This document shows positions 34,593 through 42,855 of a DNA stretch of 64,000 nucleotides, in pieces. A program made the translations under genes and the position numbers. The stretch is from assembly GCF_003402475.1 (NCBI RefSeq), contig NZ_BFAB01000005.1, positions 1 to 64,000 of the forward strand. The letters are read 5' to 3'. Source of the DNA: Mycobacterium sp. MFM001. Its GTDB lineage: Bacteria; Actinomycetota; Actinomycetes; Mycobacteriales; Mycobacteriaceae. The notes beneath the pieces are model-generated. The model made no database searches, was not told where the DNA came from, and saw only the letters and a program-made list of their open reading frames with translations. How positions within the stretch are numbered: the stretch's first letter is position 1; each line of letters opens with the position of its first letter.

Positions 34593-35912
34593 TTACGGAA
34601 CAACCGCTTTGAGCTTGCGGGTAAGCCGTTCGGCCGACTCCAACAGCTTGCTCTTTACGTCGTCGAGGCCTGCGTCGACCAGCGAATGCTCACGCTTGCG
34701 CCATCGGCCTGCGATCATCACCGCTTCGATGTTGGCAAGGCTGGCGTGCAGCGCCGCGGCGATGGGATCGTATGCGGGCCAAAGGTTCAGTGCGCGGGCG
34801 TCGATGAGGACCAGGTCGGCTTGCATCCCTGGCTCGAGGCAGCCGACTGTATCGGCCAGACCGAGTGCTCGTGCTCCCTCGACCGTCGCCCACGACAGTG
34901 CCTGCTTGCTGGTCACCGAAGCCGTTGGAGACATCATGCCCGTTGCTTGTCGGTGTTGTTGGTGGTCGAGACCGCGCTCATGGACGAGCGCGATCTTTGC
35001 AGCAGTGAGGATTTCGCCAGATACCGCGGTGTCGGTGTCGGTGCCCACCGACGGTGCCGCGCCAAGGCGCAGCAGTCGTCCGGTGATCGGCGTGCAATGG
35101 CCGTGACCGAGTTCGTTTTCCGGCGTGGTGGTAAAGCTGACGCCGGCCCCCACCAACGTCTCGACCCAATAGTCGCTCAGGCCCGCACCGTGCACGATGT
35201 TGGTCCGCTCCCCGAATAGTCGAGCGCTGCGTACGGCTTCCCAAGCCGCGGCCGGCTGACCGCCGCTTTGGTGCATCGATGCGACCAGGTCGCGCTCGTC
35301 GGCGGCACGCAAATCTGCCACCGCCACATCGGGAGTCGAGTGTTGCGGCCCGGCGATCGCCATTCCGACGGTGAGCAACTCGTGCGCCCGAGCCGGGCCG
35401 TCGAGCAATCGGTCTATCTCAGCCAGCGGATGGGCGACGTCGGGGGCCCGGCCCGGCGTGCCGTGCAAGAACACGGCGCGAACGCCGGATTGCTGCAAAC
35501 CCGCGATGGCGGCGTCGGTGTGCTCTGGTGTGGGGTTGTTATGGCACCAGTCGCCGAGTGTGGTTGTACCGCAGGAGATTTGGTTCAGTGCCCCAGCAAG
35601 GTTGCCGATGTAGATGTCGTCCGGGGTGTAATGCTGGGCGACGATGCCGTGCATGCGGTGCAGGTATTCCAGCAAGGTCCAGTCGGTACCCGCGAGACGG
35701 AGAGCGCTCTGCCAGGTGTGCAGGTGTGCATTGATCAGGCCGGGAATGATGATGCGCCCCGCCAAATCGACGGTTTCGGTATCGGGCCGCTCGATCGGCT
35801 CACCGATGTCGACGATGCGGTCGCCGTCGATGAGGATATCGATGGCTTCGGCATCGGGCCTGCCCGGTGACATCGTGATCACCTGTGCCCCATGGAGCAG
35901 CGTGCAGCTCAC
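34593..35912 (-). CDS. Amidohydrolase of the TrzA/AtzA/SsnA type
   Basis: The roughly 439-residue metal-dependent hydrolase has an N-terminal beta sandwich, GLINAHLHTWQ as the HxH metal motif, a histidine in SMHQSGG and in PENELGHGH, and the aspartate in GTDTDTA. The family deaminates or dechlorinates cyclic nitrogen compounds, but many members are uncharacterised. The start is either GTG 35912, ten bases after GAGG, or TTG 35918. I use GTG. It follows the flavin oxidoreductase gene by a few bases in one minus-strand operon. Confidence 0.82.
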   Translation of the reverse strand: MSCTLLHGAQVITMSPGRPDAEAIDILIDGDRIVDIGEPIERPDTETVDLAGRIIIPGLINAHLHTWQSALRLAGTDWTLLEYLHRMHGIVAQHYTPDDIYIGNLAGALNQISCGTTTLGDWCHNNPTPEHTDAAIAGLQQSGVRAVFLHGTPGRAPDVAHPLAEIDRLLDGPARAHELLTVGMAIAGPQHSTPDVAVADLRAADERDLVASMHQSGGQPAAAWEAVRSARLFGERTNIVHGAGLSDYWVETLVGAGVSFTTTPENELGHGHCTPITGRLLRLGAAPSVGTDTDTAVSGEILTAAKIALVHERGLDHQQHRQATGMMSPTASVTSKQALSWATVEGARALGLADTVGCLEPGMQADLVLIDARALNLWPAYDPIAAALHASLANIEAVMIAGRWRKREHSLVDAGLDDVKSKLLESAERLTRKLKAVVP

Positions 35913-35924
35913 GGACAAGGCGCC

Positions 35925-36479
35925 TCAAACAAGGTCAGGCGCGTCCCACGGGACGGTACCTGAAATCCAGTGGGTGATCTGCTCTGCCTGATCGTTGCGG
36001 TACAGGTGCCGCGGCGGCTGCGCGAACGTCGCGTAGGGCCGACAGCGAACCACCACGCGGTTTTCCTTCTCGGCCATCGCCTCGACAACCGGGCGACCTT
36101 CATCGGGTAGCGGTTCGCCCGACATCCGGCCAGCCACCGCCATCATGACATCCACGACCAGGTCGCGGTCGTCCTCGAGCACCGCGTCGGCGTACACCTG
36201 CAGATAGGCGAACGGCCAACGTTCGTCAAGCACGCACAGACTCACCTTGCCATCCCGAGCGATAACCCGAGCCTTACCGCGTCCGGCCATTGTGGACACC
36301 AGCAACTCGTCCTCGCCGGTGGGAATGTAGTACACGATCGACATGGCCGGGCCGTGGTTTTTGCGGCGGTAGCCGAAGACACACGTGCGATGTGTGCGGA
36401 CAAATTCGCGCCGCTCCGAAGGGAGCATCTCGCGGTCGGTCGGCGCCGTGAATGGCTCCGTGGCAAGCGGTAACAGCAT
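35925..36479 (-). CDS. PPOX/F420-type flavin oxidoreductase
   Basis: The roughly 184-residue protein has the split-barrel flavin fold typical of pyridoxamine-phosphate-oxidase-like and F420-binding enzymes: AMSIVYYIP, LLVSTMAGRGKARVIARDGKVSLCVLD and LQVYADA. Such enzymes reduce unsaturated bonds or protect redox intermediates. ATG 36479 follows AAAGGA and is preferred over GTG 36497. A broken copy of the same gene lies at 17738-17980 in the opposite direction. Confidence 0.82.
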   Translation of the reverse strand: MLLPLATEPFTAPTDREMLPSERREFVRTHRTCVFGYRRKNHGPAMSIVYYIPTGEDELLVSTMAGRGKARVIARDGKVSLCVLDERWPFAYLQVYADAVLEDDRDLVVDVMMAVAGRMSGEPLPDEGRPVVEAMAEKENRVVVRCRPYATFAQPPRHLYRNDQAEQITHWISGTVPWDAPDLV

Positions 36480-36592
36480 GAGCAGGATCCTTTCCACCGT
36501 CTTCGCAGCCGGACATGGAGAAAGCCGCGTGACATAATGGATACAGTGTTGCCGATATTGTGCAGACTGTCAAGAGCCGCAATACTGGCCCG

Positions 36593-37255
36593 GTGACCAC
36601 CCCACAAGCTCGGCGATCCCGCGGGCGCCCGCCGGTCCCACTCGATCGGATTGTCGACACGGCGCTGCAGATCGTGGATGAGGAAGGCGCCGACGCGTTG
36701 TCGATGAGAACGCTTGCGCAGCGGCTGGAGTCAGGAACGGCCACGCTCTACCGCCACTTCGCCAACCGGAGCGAATTGATCGCCCAGGTCGTAGACCGCG
36801 TCTTCGGCGACGTGGAATTCAGCGCCGAAGATCTCGCCGGACGGGGGTGGCAGCCGGCGTGCGAGTCGTTCGCACGGGCCATGTTCGAGGTGTTTCGCCG
36901 CCACCCCAACGTGACGCCTCTGCTGAGCGAGCAGGCACCGATCGGCCCTAACGCGATGGCGCAGCGCGAGCGATTGTTGGCAGTGCTGTTGGACAACGGG
37001 TTCACGCCGCAACTCGCGGCACGTTCGTACGCGACCGTGTCCCGCTACGTATTGGGCTTCGCCATGCAGCTCGCCGGTCACGAATTCGACGATGCGAAGC
37101 TGACCGGCCACTTAGCCACGCTGGACCCGCAGGAATTTCCCGCGACCCTCACCGTGGCCGACTACCTGCCCGTGCCGTTGGACGAAGAATTCGCGCTCGG
37201 TCTCAAGCTGATAGTCGACGGCCTCGCCAAAATGCGGCGCGGCGCAAAGCGATAG
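36593..37255 (+). CDS. TetR-family transcriptional regulator
   Basis: The regulator opens with RRSRGRPPVPLDRIVDTALQIVDEEGADALSMRTLAQRL and the helix-turn-helix ending GTATLYRHFANRSEL, followed by a TetR_C-type ligand domain. I place the start at GTG 36593 (220 residues); GTG 36560 is also in frame. It is divergent from the flavin oxidoreductase-amidohydrolase operon and probably represses it. A weak dyad, ACAGT at 36543 and ACTGT at 36566, lies in the gap. Confidence 0.85.
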   Translation: MTTPQARRSRGRPPVPLDRIVDTALQIVDEEGADALSMRTLAQRLESGTATLYRHFANRSELIAQVVDRVFGDVEFSAEDLAGRGWQPACESFARAMFEVFRRHPNVTPLLSEQAPIGPNAMAQRERLLAVLLDNGFTPQLAARSYATVSRYVLGFAMQLAGHEFDDAKLTGHLATLDPQEFPATLTVADYLPVPLDEEFALGLKLIVDGLAKMRRGAKR

Positions 37256-37256
37256 G

Positions 37257-37272
37257 GCAAGCGCGTGCTTGC
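37257..37272. terminator. Hairpin after the TetR gene
   Basis: GCAAGC (37257-37262) and GCTTGC (37267-37272) form a six-base stem with a GCGT loop, starting just after the TetR stop. A second GC-rich inverted repeat (GGCGG...CCGCC) follows. Together they probably separate island transcription from fadB4. Confidence 0.45.
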
Positions 37273-37354
37273 TCCTAGCGGCGGACGTCTGCCGCCATCA
37301 GGCGGCGACGGCGGCCTTCACCCAGACGCCCGACGAGGGCTAGCGTCGAAAACT

Positions 37355-38353
37355 ATGGAGACGTTTCAGGCACTGATGGCCCGCAAAGAGGGCGACGACA
37401 TCACTACCTCGGTCGAGACGCTCAGCGCATCCGACCTGCCACCCGGCGACGTGACAATTCGCGTGCACTATTCCAGCGTCAACTTCAAGGATGCGTTGGC
37501 GCTGACGCCGGGCGGCGGCGTGGTGCGCGACTACCCCGTCGTACCGGGCATCGACCTGGCCGGCGAGGTCGTCGAGGCGCAGTCGCCGGACTTCGCCGCT
37601 GGCGATTCCGTAGTCGCCCACGGCTATCAGATAGGCACCGGCCACCACGGCGGCTACGCCGAATATGCCCGACTGCCTGCGGATCAAGTGGTCAAGCTCG
37701 GCGCACTGAGTCCGCACGACGCGGCGGCGATCGGCACCGCGGGATTCACTGCCGCGATGAGCGTGCAGGCGCTGATCGACTGGGGCGTGGCGACCGATGC
37801 CGGACCGGTCGTGGTGACCGGTGCCAGCGGTGGCGTCGGCACGATCAGCGTGGACCTGCTCGCCGGTGCCGGCTACCAGGTGGTGGCGTCGAGCGGAAAG
37901 ACGGAGGCGGCAGACCGGCTGAAAAGCCTTGGTGCCGCTGAGGTTATCGGCAGGCTGCCAGCCGATCCGGACGCCAAGCCGCGGCCGCTGGCCAAGGCAC
38001 GATGGGCCGGCGGGGTCGACTGTGTGGGCGGTGCGACACTGGCCGACGTGCTCAGCGCCGTCGACTACGGCGGCGCGGTGGCCTGTAGCGGGCTGACCGG
38101 CGGCCCCGCCCTGCACACCACCGTGATGCCGTTCATCCTGCGCGGCGTGGCGCTACTCGGCATGGACTCGGTGCAGATGCCGATCGGCCCTCGCCGCGAG
38201 TTGTGGGCGCGTCTCGGCGATTCGTTGCGGCCACGCCACCTCGCGGAGATCACCACCGATGTCGACATCAAAGACGTCGTCGACGTGATCGACCAGGTTC
38301 GCGCCGGTGCGTTCTCCGGGCGGGCCGTGGTGCGGGTAGCCGGCGGCTTTTGA
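37355..38353 (+). CDS. fadB4: Quinone oxidoreductase/acrylyl-CoA-reductase-like MDR protein FadB4
   Basis: The 332-residue medium-chain reductase lacks the zinc ligands of alcohol dehydrogenases. It carries the NADPH motif TGASGGVGTISVDLLAGAGY and the N-terminal HYSSVNFKDALALTPGG...VVPGIDLAGEV typical of the AcuI/YhdH branch. It reduces an activated C=C bond with NADPH. In M. tuberculosis (Rv3141) it directly follows fadE23; here it marks the right edge of the island. No good Shine-Dalgarno is visible before ATG 37355. Confidence 0.9.
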   Translation: METFQALMARKEGDDITTSVETLSASDLPPGDVTIRVHYSSVNFKDALALTPGGGVVRDYPVVPGIDLAGEVVEAQSPDFAAGDSVVAHGYQIGTGHHGGYAEYARLPADQVVKLGALSPHDAAAIGTAGFTAAMSVQALIDWGVATDAGPVVVTGASGGVGTISVDLLAGAGYQVVASSGKTEAADRLKSLGAAEVIGRLPADPDAKPRPLAKARWAGGVDCVGGATLADVLSAVDYGGAVACSGLTGGPALHTTVMPFILRGVALLGMDSVQMPIGPRRELWARLGDSLRPRHLAEITTDVDIKDVVDVIDQVRAGAFSGRAVVRVAGGF

Positions 38354-38417
38354 GGGCGAGCAGACGCAGACTCGCATCGACACGCCGCGCGGAGTGCGAT
38401 TCTGTGTCTGCTCGCCC
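38354..38417. terminator. Long imperfect hairpin after fadB4, dispersed repeat
   Basis: A 24-base left arm (38354-38377) starts immediately after the fadB4 stop and pairs with 38394-38417 with three non-matching positions, one of which is a G-U pair in RNA. The loop is 16 bases. The arms share the core GCAGA.TCGCA / GTGCGATTCTG.GTCTGCTCG with the hairpin at 5-50. It is a probable terminator and belongs to a repeat family. Confidence 0.65.
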
Positions 38418-38436
38418 TTGTGCAATCGGAAAAACA

Positions 38437-38452
38437 AAAGTAACGTCACTTT
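38437..38452. promoter_or_regulatory. Near-perfect 16-base operator before the HGO-like operon
   Basis: AAAGTAACGTCACTTT is a palindrome with one mismatched pair, centred on ACGT, 33 bases before the first gene of the operon. The TetR protein encoded inside the operon (42855-43466) is the likely ligand. The surrounding bases are unusually A-rich for this genome. Confidence 0.55.
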
Positions 38453-38484
38453 CAGTTCTAGCCTGCCGCCCTCAGGAGCCACCG

Positions 38485-39576
38485 ATGGAATCCTTCGTCC
38501 ACCTGCGCAAAGGCAAGACACCGCGTCGTCTGCACGCGGACCTCGACGGCCTCAAAGACGACGAGCTGGGCCGCGGCGGCTTCACCGGGCGCACCGCCAA
38601 CATGTATCGCCGCCACGACCCCACCGCCTACCGCGCGCAAGGTCCGCTGCGGCCGATCGACGTGCTGACGAGCGAACTCAAACCGAGCGACGCCACCGAC
38701 GCCAACGGCGGGTCGCTGTTGATGTTCTCGAACCCCGACTGCCGCATCTCGCTGTCTCGCCGCAGCGAACCGATGCCGTTCTATGTCCGGCACGTCGACG
38801 GCGATCTGCTGTGCTTCGTGCACGCCGGCGCGGGGGAATTGCAGACCGAGTTCGGGCCGCTTCGCTACCGGCAGGGCGACTGGGTGTATCTGCCGAAGGC
38901 GACGACGTGGCGCCAGCTGCCGGACAGCGAAACCACGCTGCTGATGATCGAGGCCACCGACGAGTTCCGGGTGCCGCCGCCCGGCGCGCTGGGCCGCCAC
39001 TTCCCCTTTGACCCGTCGCAGGCCACCATCCCCGAGCCGGCGCCGCTGGAGGACGACGGCCGCGACGAGTACGAAGTCCGGCTCATCCATGACGGTGGCC
39101 CGACAACGCTGTTCTACCAACATAATCCGCTCGACGTCGAAGGGTGGCGCGGCGACAATTTCGCGTTCACGTTCAACATCTCCGACTACAACGTGGTGAC
39201 CTCGGACAGCGTGCACCTGCCGCCCACCGTGCATTTGTTCATGCAAGCCACCGGCGTCTACGTGATGAACTTTCTACCCAAACCCGCCGAAGGCGTGCCC
39301 GGCACCGAACGCACACCGTGGTATCACCGCAACGTCGACTACGACGAGATCGCTTTCTTCCACGGCGGTTCCCTCTACGGCATCCCGATGCCGCCGGGGC
39401 TGGTTTCCCATGCGCCGCAAGGGGTTCACCACGGCGCGCCGGAGAAGGCCCGCGAACGCGCGCGCCGCAAGTTCGACGACTTTCACAGCGTCGACTGGCA
39501 GGTGATCGCCGTCGACACCCGCCGCCGGCTTACCCCGTCTGCCGAAGTGCTGGCGCACGACCTAGGACAACACTGA
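38485..39576 (+). CDS. Homogentisate 1,2-dioxygenase-like cupin protein
   Basis: The 363-residue protein belongs to the homogentisate-dioxygenase cupin family, with GRTANMYRRHDPTAYR near the N-terminus, F.NPDCRI and the metal-site segment YHRNVDYDEIAFFHGG plus a later HH (GVHHGAP). Fe-dependent HGO opens the homogentisate ring. The usual partners (maleylacetoacetate isomerase and FAH) are not here, so the substrate may differ. AGGAG at 38474-38478 precedes the ATG. It is the first gene of the operon. Confidence 0.82.
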   Translation: MESFVHLRKGKTPRRLHADLDGLKDDELGRGGFTGRTANMYRRHDPTAYRAQGPLRPIDVLTSELKPSDATDANGGSLLMFSNPDCRISLSRRSEPMPFYVRHVDGDLLCFVHAGAGELQTEFGPLRYRQGDWVYLPKATTWRQLPDSETTLLMIEATDEFRVPPPGALGRHFPFDPSQATIPEPAPLEDDGRDEYEVRLIHDGGPTTLFYQHNPLDVEGWRGDNFAFTFNISDYNVVTSDSVHLPPTVHLFMQATGVYVMNFLPKPAEGVPGTERTPWYHRNVDYDEIAFFHGGSLYGIPMPPGLVSHAPQGVHHGAPEKARERARRKFDDFHSVDWQVIAVDTRRRLTPSAEVLAHDLGQH

Positions 39577-40769
39577 TGACGCAAACCACCCGAGTCCGCC
39601 ACGAGTACGACCGCATCCCGTATCTGGTTGCGTTCCAGAACAATTCCGGCGTGCGCGACGTCTACGGCGGACTGGCCGAGCTGGTGGTGCTGGAAAGCCA
39701 CCTGCTCAAGCCGCGCACCAAGCCGTCGGACACCGTGCTGGTGTTCATGCATCCCATCGGCGGCGGCGCCTACCTGCCGATGATGAACGCCCTCGCCCGC
39801 GCCGGACACCATGTCATCTACTGCAACAGCCGATTTCGCGGCACTGACTCCGCTCTGCTGATGGAGAAAGTCGTGCAAGATCTCGGCGAGTGCATCAAGG
39901 ACGCCAAGCAGCGGCTGGGTTACGAGAAGGTGGTGCTGGCCGGCTGGAGCGGCGGCGGCTCGCTGTCGCTGTTCTACCAGCAGCAAGCCCAGCACGCGAC
40001 GGTGACGTCGAGCCCGTCGGGCGACGGCCCAGACCTCACCCAGCTGGACTTGCCTGCCGCCGACGGCATCATGCTGCTCGCCGCACACATCAGCCGCCAC
40101 GGCACGCTGACTGAATGGCTGGACGCGTCGATACTCGACGAATCCGACCCCACCAAGCGCGATCCGGAATTGGATCTCTACAACCCGGACAACCCGAACC
40201 AGCCGCCCTACAGCGAGGAGTTCCTAACCCGCTACCGGCAGGCGCAGATCGACCGCAACCGACGCATCACTGCTTGGGTCAAAAGCAAACTCGCCGAACT
40301 CAAGGCCGCCGGCCGCCCCGATGACGAGTTCGCGTTCGTCGTGCACGGCACCATGGCCGACCCGCGCTGGCTGGACCCTAGCGTCGATCCCAACGAACGC
40401 ACTCCGGGAACCTGCTATCTGGGCGATCCTCAAGTGGTGAACATGAGCCCGGTCGGCCTGGCGCGGTTTTCCACGCTTCGCAGCTGGCTGTCGCAATGGA
40501 GCTACGACGACGCCAACGGCGACGGCGTCGAGTGCGGCCGCGACATCGCCGTGCCGGCGCTGGTGATCGGCAACCTCGCCGACGACGCCTGCACACCCAG
40601 CCACACCCGGCGGCTGTTCGAGGCGATCGGTCATCCCGACAAGGAGATGCACGAAATCCCCGGCGCCACGCACTATTACGCGGGACCCGACCAACGGGAC
40701 AAGCTACGCCAGGCCGTCGACGTCGTCACCGACTGGCTGGTGCGTCACGGTTTTGCGGAGGCCGAGTGA
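39576..40769 (+). CDS. Alpha/beta hydrolase
   Basis: The 397-residue alpha/beta-hydrolase fold protein has the nucleophile elbow GWSGGGS, FMHPIGGG as the probable oxyanion region, and a C-terminal histidine in ATHYYAGP. It is longer than simple esterases, with an insertion of about 100 residues between strands. It overlaps the dioxygenase-like gene by one base (TGATG). It may hydrolyse the ring-opened product or an ester in this pathway. Not a recognised named enzyme. Confidence 0.82.
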   Translation: MTQTTRVRHEYDRIPYLVAFQNNSGVRDVYGGLAELVVLESHLLKPRTKPSDTVLVFMHPIGGGAYLPMMNALARAGHHVIYCNSRFRGTDSALLMEKVVQDLGECIKDAKQRLGYEKVVLAGWSGGGSLSLFYQQQAQHATVTSSPSGDGPDLTQLDLPAADGIMLLAAHISRHGTLTEWLDASILDESDPTKRDPELDLYNPDNPNQPPYSEEFLTRYRQAQIDRNRRITAWVKSKLAELKAAGRPDDEFAFVVHGTMADPRWLDPSVDPNERTPGTCYLGDPQVVNMSPVGLARFSTLRSWLSQWSYDDANGDGVECGRDIAVPALVIGNLADDACTPSHTRRLFEAIGHPDKEMHEIPGATHYYAGPDQRDKLRQAVDVVTDWLVRHGFAEAE

Positions 40770-41965
40770 GCGGACCTTTGGAAGGCCTCCGGGTACTCGA
40801 GCTGGGCACCCTGATCGCCGGCCCTTTCGCCGGGCGGCTGCTCGGCGACATGGGCGCGGACGTCATCAAGATCGAGCCGCCGGGTAGCCCCGACCCTCTG
40901 CGCACCTGGGGCCAGGCCGAACTCGACGGGCATCACTTCTTCTGGACCGTGCACGCCCGCAACAAAAAAGCAGTCACACTGGATCTGCGCAAAGATCACG
41001 GGCGCGAACTGTTCCTCGATCTTGTCGAGAAGTCCGACATCGTGGTGGAGAACTTTCGCCCGGGCACCCTGGAGAAGTGGAACCTGGGCTACGACGTGCT
41101 GCGCCAACGCAATCGGGGCATCATCCTGGTGCGGGTCTCCGGCTATGGCCAGACAGGGCCGGACGCCCACAAGGCCGGATACGCCTCGGTGGCCGAGGCG
41201 GCCAGCGGGCTGCGTCACCTCAACGGCTTCCCCGGCGGCCCACCGCCCCGGTTGGCGCTGTCGCTGGGCGACAGCCTGGCCGGCATGTTCGCCGCCCAGG
41301 GCGCGCTGGCCGCCCTGTATCGCCGCAGTGTGACCGGCGAAGGACAGGTGGTCGACGTGGCGCTGACCGAATCCTGTTTGGCCATCCAGGAATCCACCAT
41401 TCCCGACTACGACGTCGGCGGGGTGGTCCGCGGCCCGTCGGGCACCCGGCTGGAGGGCATCGCGCCGTCGAACATCTACCGCGCCGCCGACGGCAGCTGG
41501 GTGGTGATCGCGGCCAACCAGGACACCGTGTTCGCCCGGCTATGCACGGCGATGGACCGCCCGGAACTGGCGGCCGACGACCGGTTCGCCACCCACGGCG
41601 CCCGCGGCCGCAACCAGGACGAGCTTGACAAGATCATCGGCGACTGGGCCGCGCAGCGACAGCCAAGCGACATCATCGAAACCCTCAGCAGCGCAGGCGT
41701 GATCGCCGGCCACATCAACACCGTCGCCGAGGTGGTCGAAGACCCACAACTGCGGGCGCGGGGCATGATCGCCGAGCACTGGGACGAGCGGGTCCGGCGC
41801 TCGGTTCTAGGCCCCGGGATCGTGCCGGTGTTCTCCGAGTCCCCGGGCCGGATCCGCAACGCCGGCCCTGCGCTCCCGGGACAGCACAACGACGACGTCT
41901 ACATCGGCGTGCTCGGCAAGACCGCGGAACAACTCGAACAGTTACGCGCCGAGGGGGCGCTATGA
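40766..41965 (+). CDS. CaiB/BaiF family (class III) CoA-transferase
   Basis: The 399-residue protein has the family N-terminus LEGLRVLELGTLIAGPFAGRLLGDMGADVIKIEPP, VENFRPG, and the catalytic aspartate in SLGDSLAG. It transfers CoA from one acyl-CoA to a carboxylate, activating the acid made upstream. The GTG start overlaps the hydrolase stop (GTGA). The following lyase and dehydrogenase would use the CoA ester. Confidence 0.92.
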   Translation: MSGPLEGLRVLELGTLIAGPFAGRLLGDMGADVIKIEPPGSPDPLRTWGQAELDGHHFFWTVHARNKKAVTLDLRKDHGRELFLDLVEKSDIVVENFRPGTLEKWNLGYDVLRQRNRGIILVRVSGYGQTGPDAHKAGYASVAEAASGLRHLNGFPGGPPPRLALSLGDSLAGMFAAQGALAALYRRSVTGEGQVVDVALTESCLAIQESTIPDYDVGGVVRGPSGTRLEGIAPSNIYRAADGSWVVIAANQDTVFARLCTAMDRPELAADDRFATHGARGRNQDELDKIIGDWAAQRQPSDIIETLSSAGVIAGHINTVAEVVEDPQLRARGMIAEHWDERVRRSVLGPGIVPVFSESPGRIRNAGPALPGQHNDDVYIGVLGKTAEQLEQLRAEGAL

Positions 41966-42855
41966 GCCATGTGACGATCCGCGAGGTCGCGCTGCGCGAC
42001 GGGCTGCAGATCGAACAGCCAATCCCGTTGTCCGCCAAGCTGGAACTGCTGGAGGCGATAGCCGCCACCGGCGTGCGCGAGGTGGAGGCGACGGCGTTCG
42101 TGTCGCCGTCGAAGGTGCCGTCGATGGCGGACGCCGCCGAGGTGGCGGCCGAGCTGCACCGCTACCCCGACATCGACTTCTCCGCCCTGGTAGCAAGTCC
42201 CAACGGTGCCAAACGCGCCGTCGCCGCCGGCCTGCGGGCTATCGAGTACGTGGTGGCGGCGTCGGATGCGTTCAGCCACGCCAACGTCGGGCGATCGGCC
42301 GCCGAGGCCACCGCACAGATCGCCGACATCGTGACAATCGCCCACGCGGCCGACGTGACGGTCGAAGTCATCATCGCCACCGCATGGGACTGCCCGTTCG
42401 ACGGACCCACCCCGCCGCAGCATGTCGTCGACATCGCCTCCGCCGCTTGCGAATACGGCGTCGACCGGCTGTCGATCGCCGACACCATCGGGACCACCAC
42501 GCCCGGCCGGGTCAGCTCGCTGATCGCGACACTGCGCCCGGTCATCGGTGAGCTCCCACTGGGCGGGCACTTCCACAACACCCGAGGCGCCGGACTGGCC
42601 AGCGCCTACGCGGCCATCAGCGCCGGGGTCGAGCGGCTCGACTCCTCGGTCGGCGGGCTGGGCGGCTGCCCGTTCGCGCCGGGCGCCACCGGCAACATCG
42701 CCACCGAAGACCTGGTCTACCTGCTGACCGACAGCGGCATCGATGTCGACGTCGACCTGGGCAAGGCGATTGCCGCCGCCGACGTCGCGAGATCGGCGGT
42801 CGGCCATGATCTTCCCGGCGCGCTGCTGCGGGCCGGCGATCGGAAACGGGACTGA
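41962..42855 (+). CDS. HMG-CoA-lyase-like enzyme
   Basis: The 297-residue TIM-barrel lyase has REVALRDGLQ in place of the standard RE-V-G-P-RDGLQ, HFHNTRGAGLAS with the metal-binding histidines, and GGLGGCPFAPGATGN containing the catalytic-loop cysteine. It should split a 3-hydroxy-3-alkyl acyl-CoA into acetyl-CoA or another acyl-CoA plus a ketoacid or ketone. The substitution in the first motif suggests a non-HMG substrate. It overlaps both neighbours by a few bases. Confidence 0.88.
   Translation: MSHVTIREVALRDGLQIEQPIPLSAKLELLEAIAATGVREVEATAFVSPSKVPSMADAAEVAAELHRYPDIDFSALVASPNGAKRAVAAGLRAIEYVVAASDAFSHANVGRSAAEATAQIADIVTIAHAADVTVEVIIATAWDCPFDGPTPPQHVVDIASAACEYGVDRLSIADTIGTTTPGRVSSLIATLRPVIGELPLGGHFHNTRGAGLASAYAAISAGVERLDSSVGGLGGCPFAPGATGNIATEDLVYLLTDSGIDVDVDLGKAIAAADVARSAVGHDLPGALLRAGDRKRD

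Noticed and set aside
36543..36570. ACAGT/ACTGT dyad as the operator of the TetR gene at 36593
   Set aside because: The arms are only five bases and the spacing is 18 bases, too weak to list as a separate feature without binding data.
12837..37354. Phage or integrative element as the origin of the island
   Set aside because: There is no integrase, phage structural gene, tRNA-end attachment site or flanking direct repeat that could be recognised by reading.
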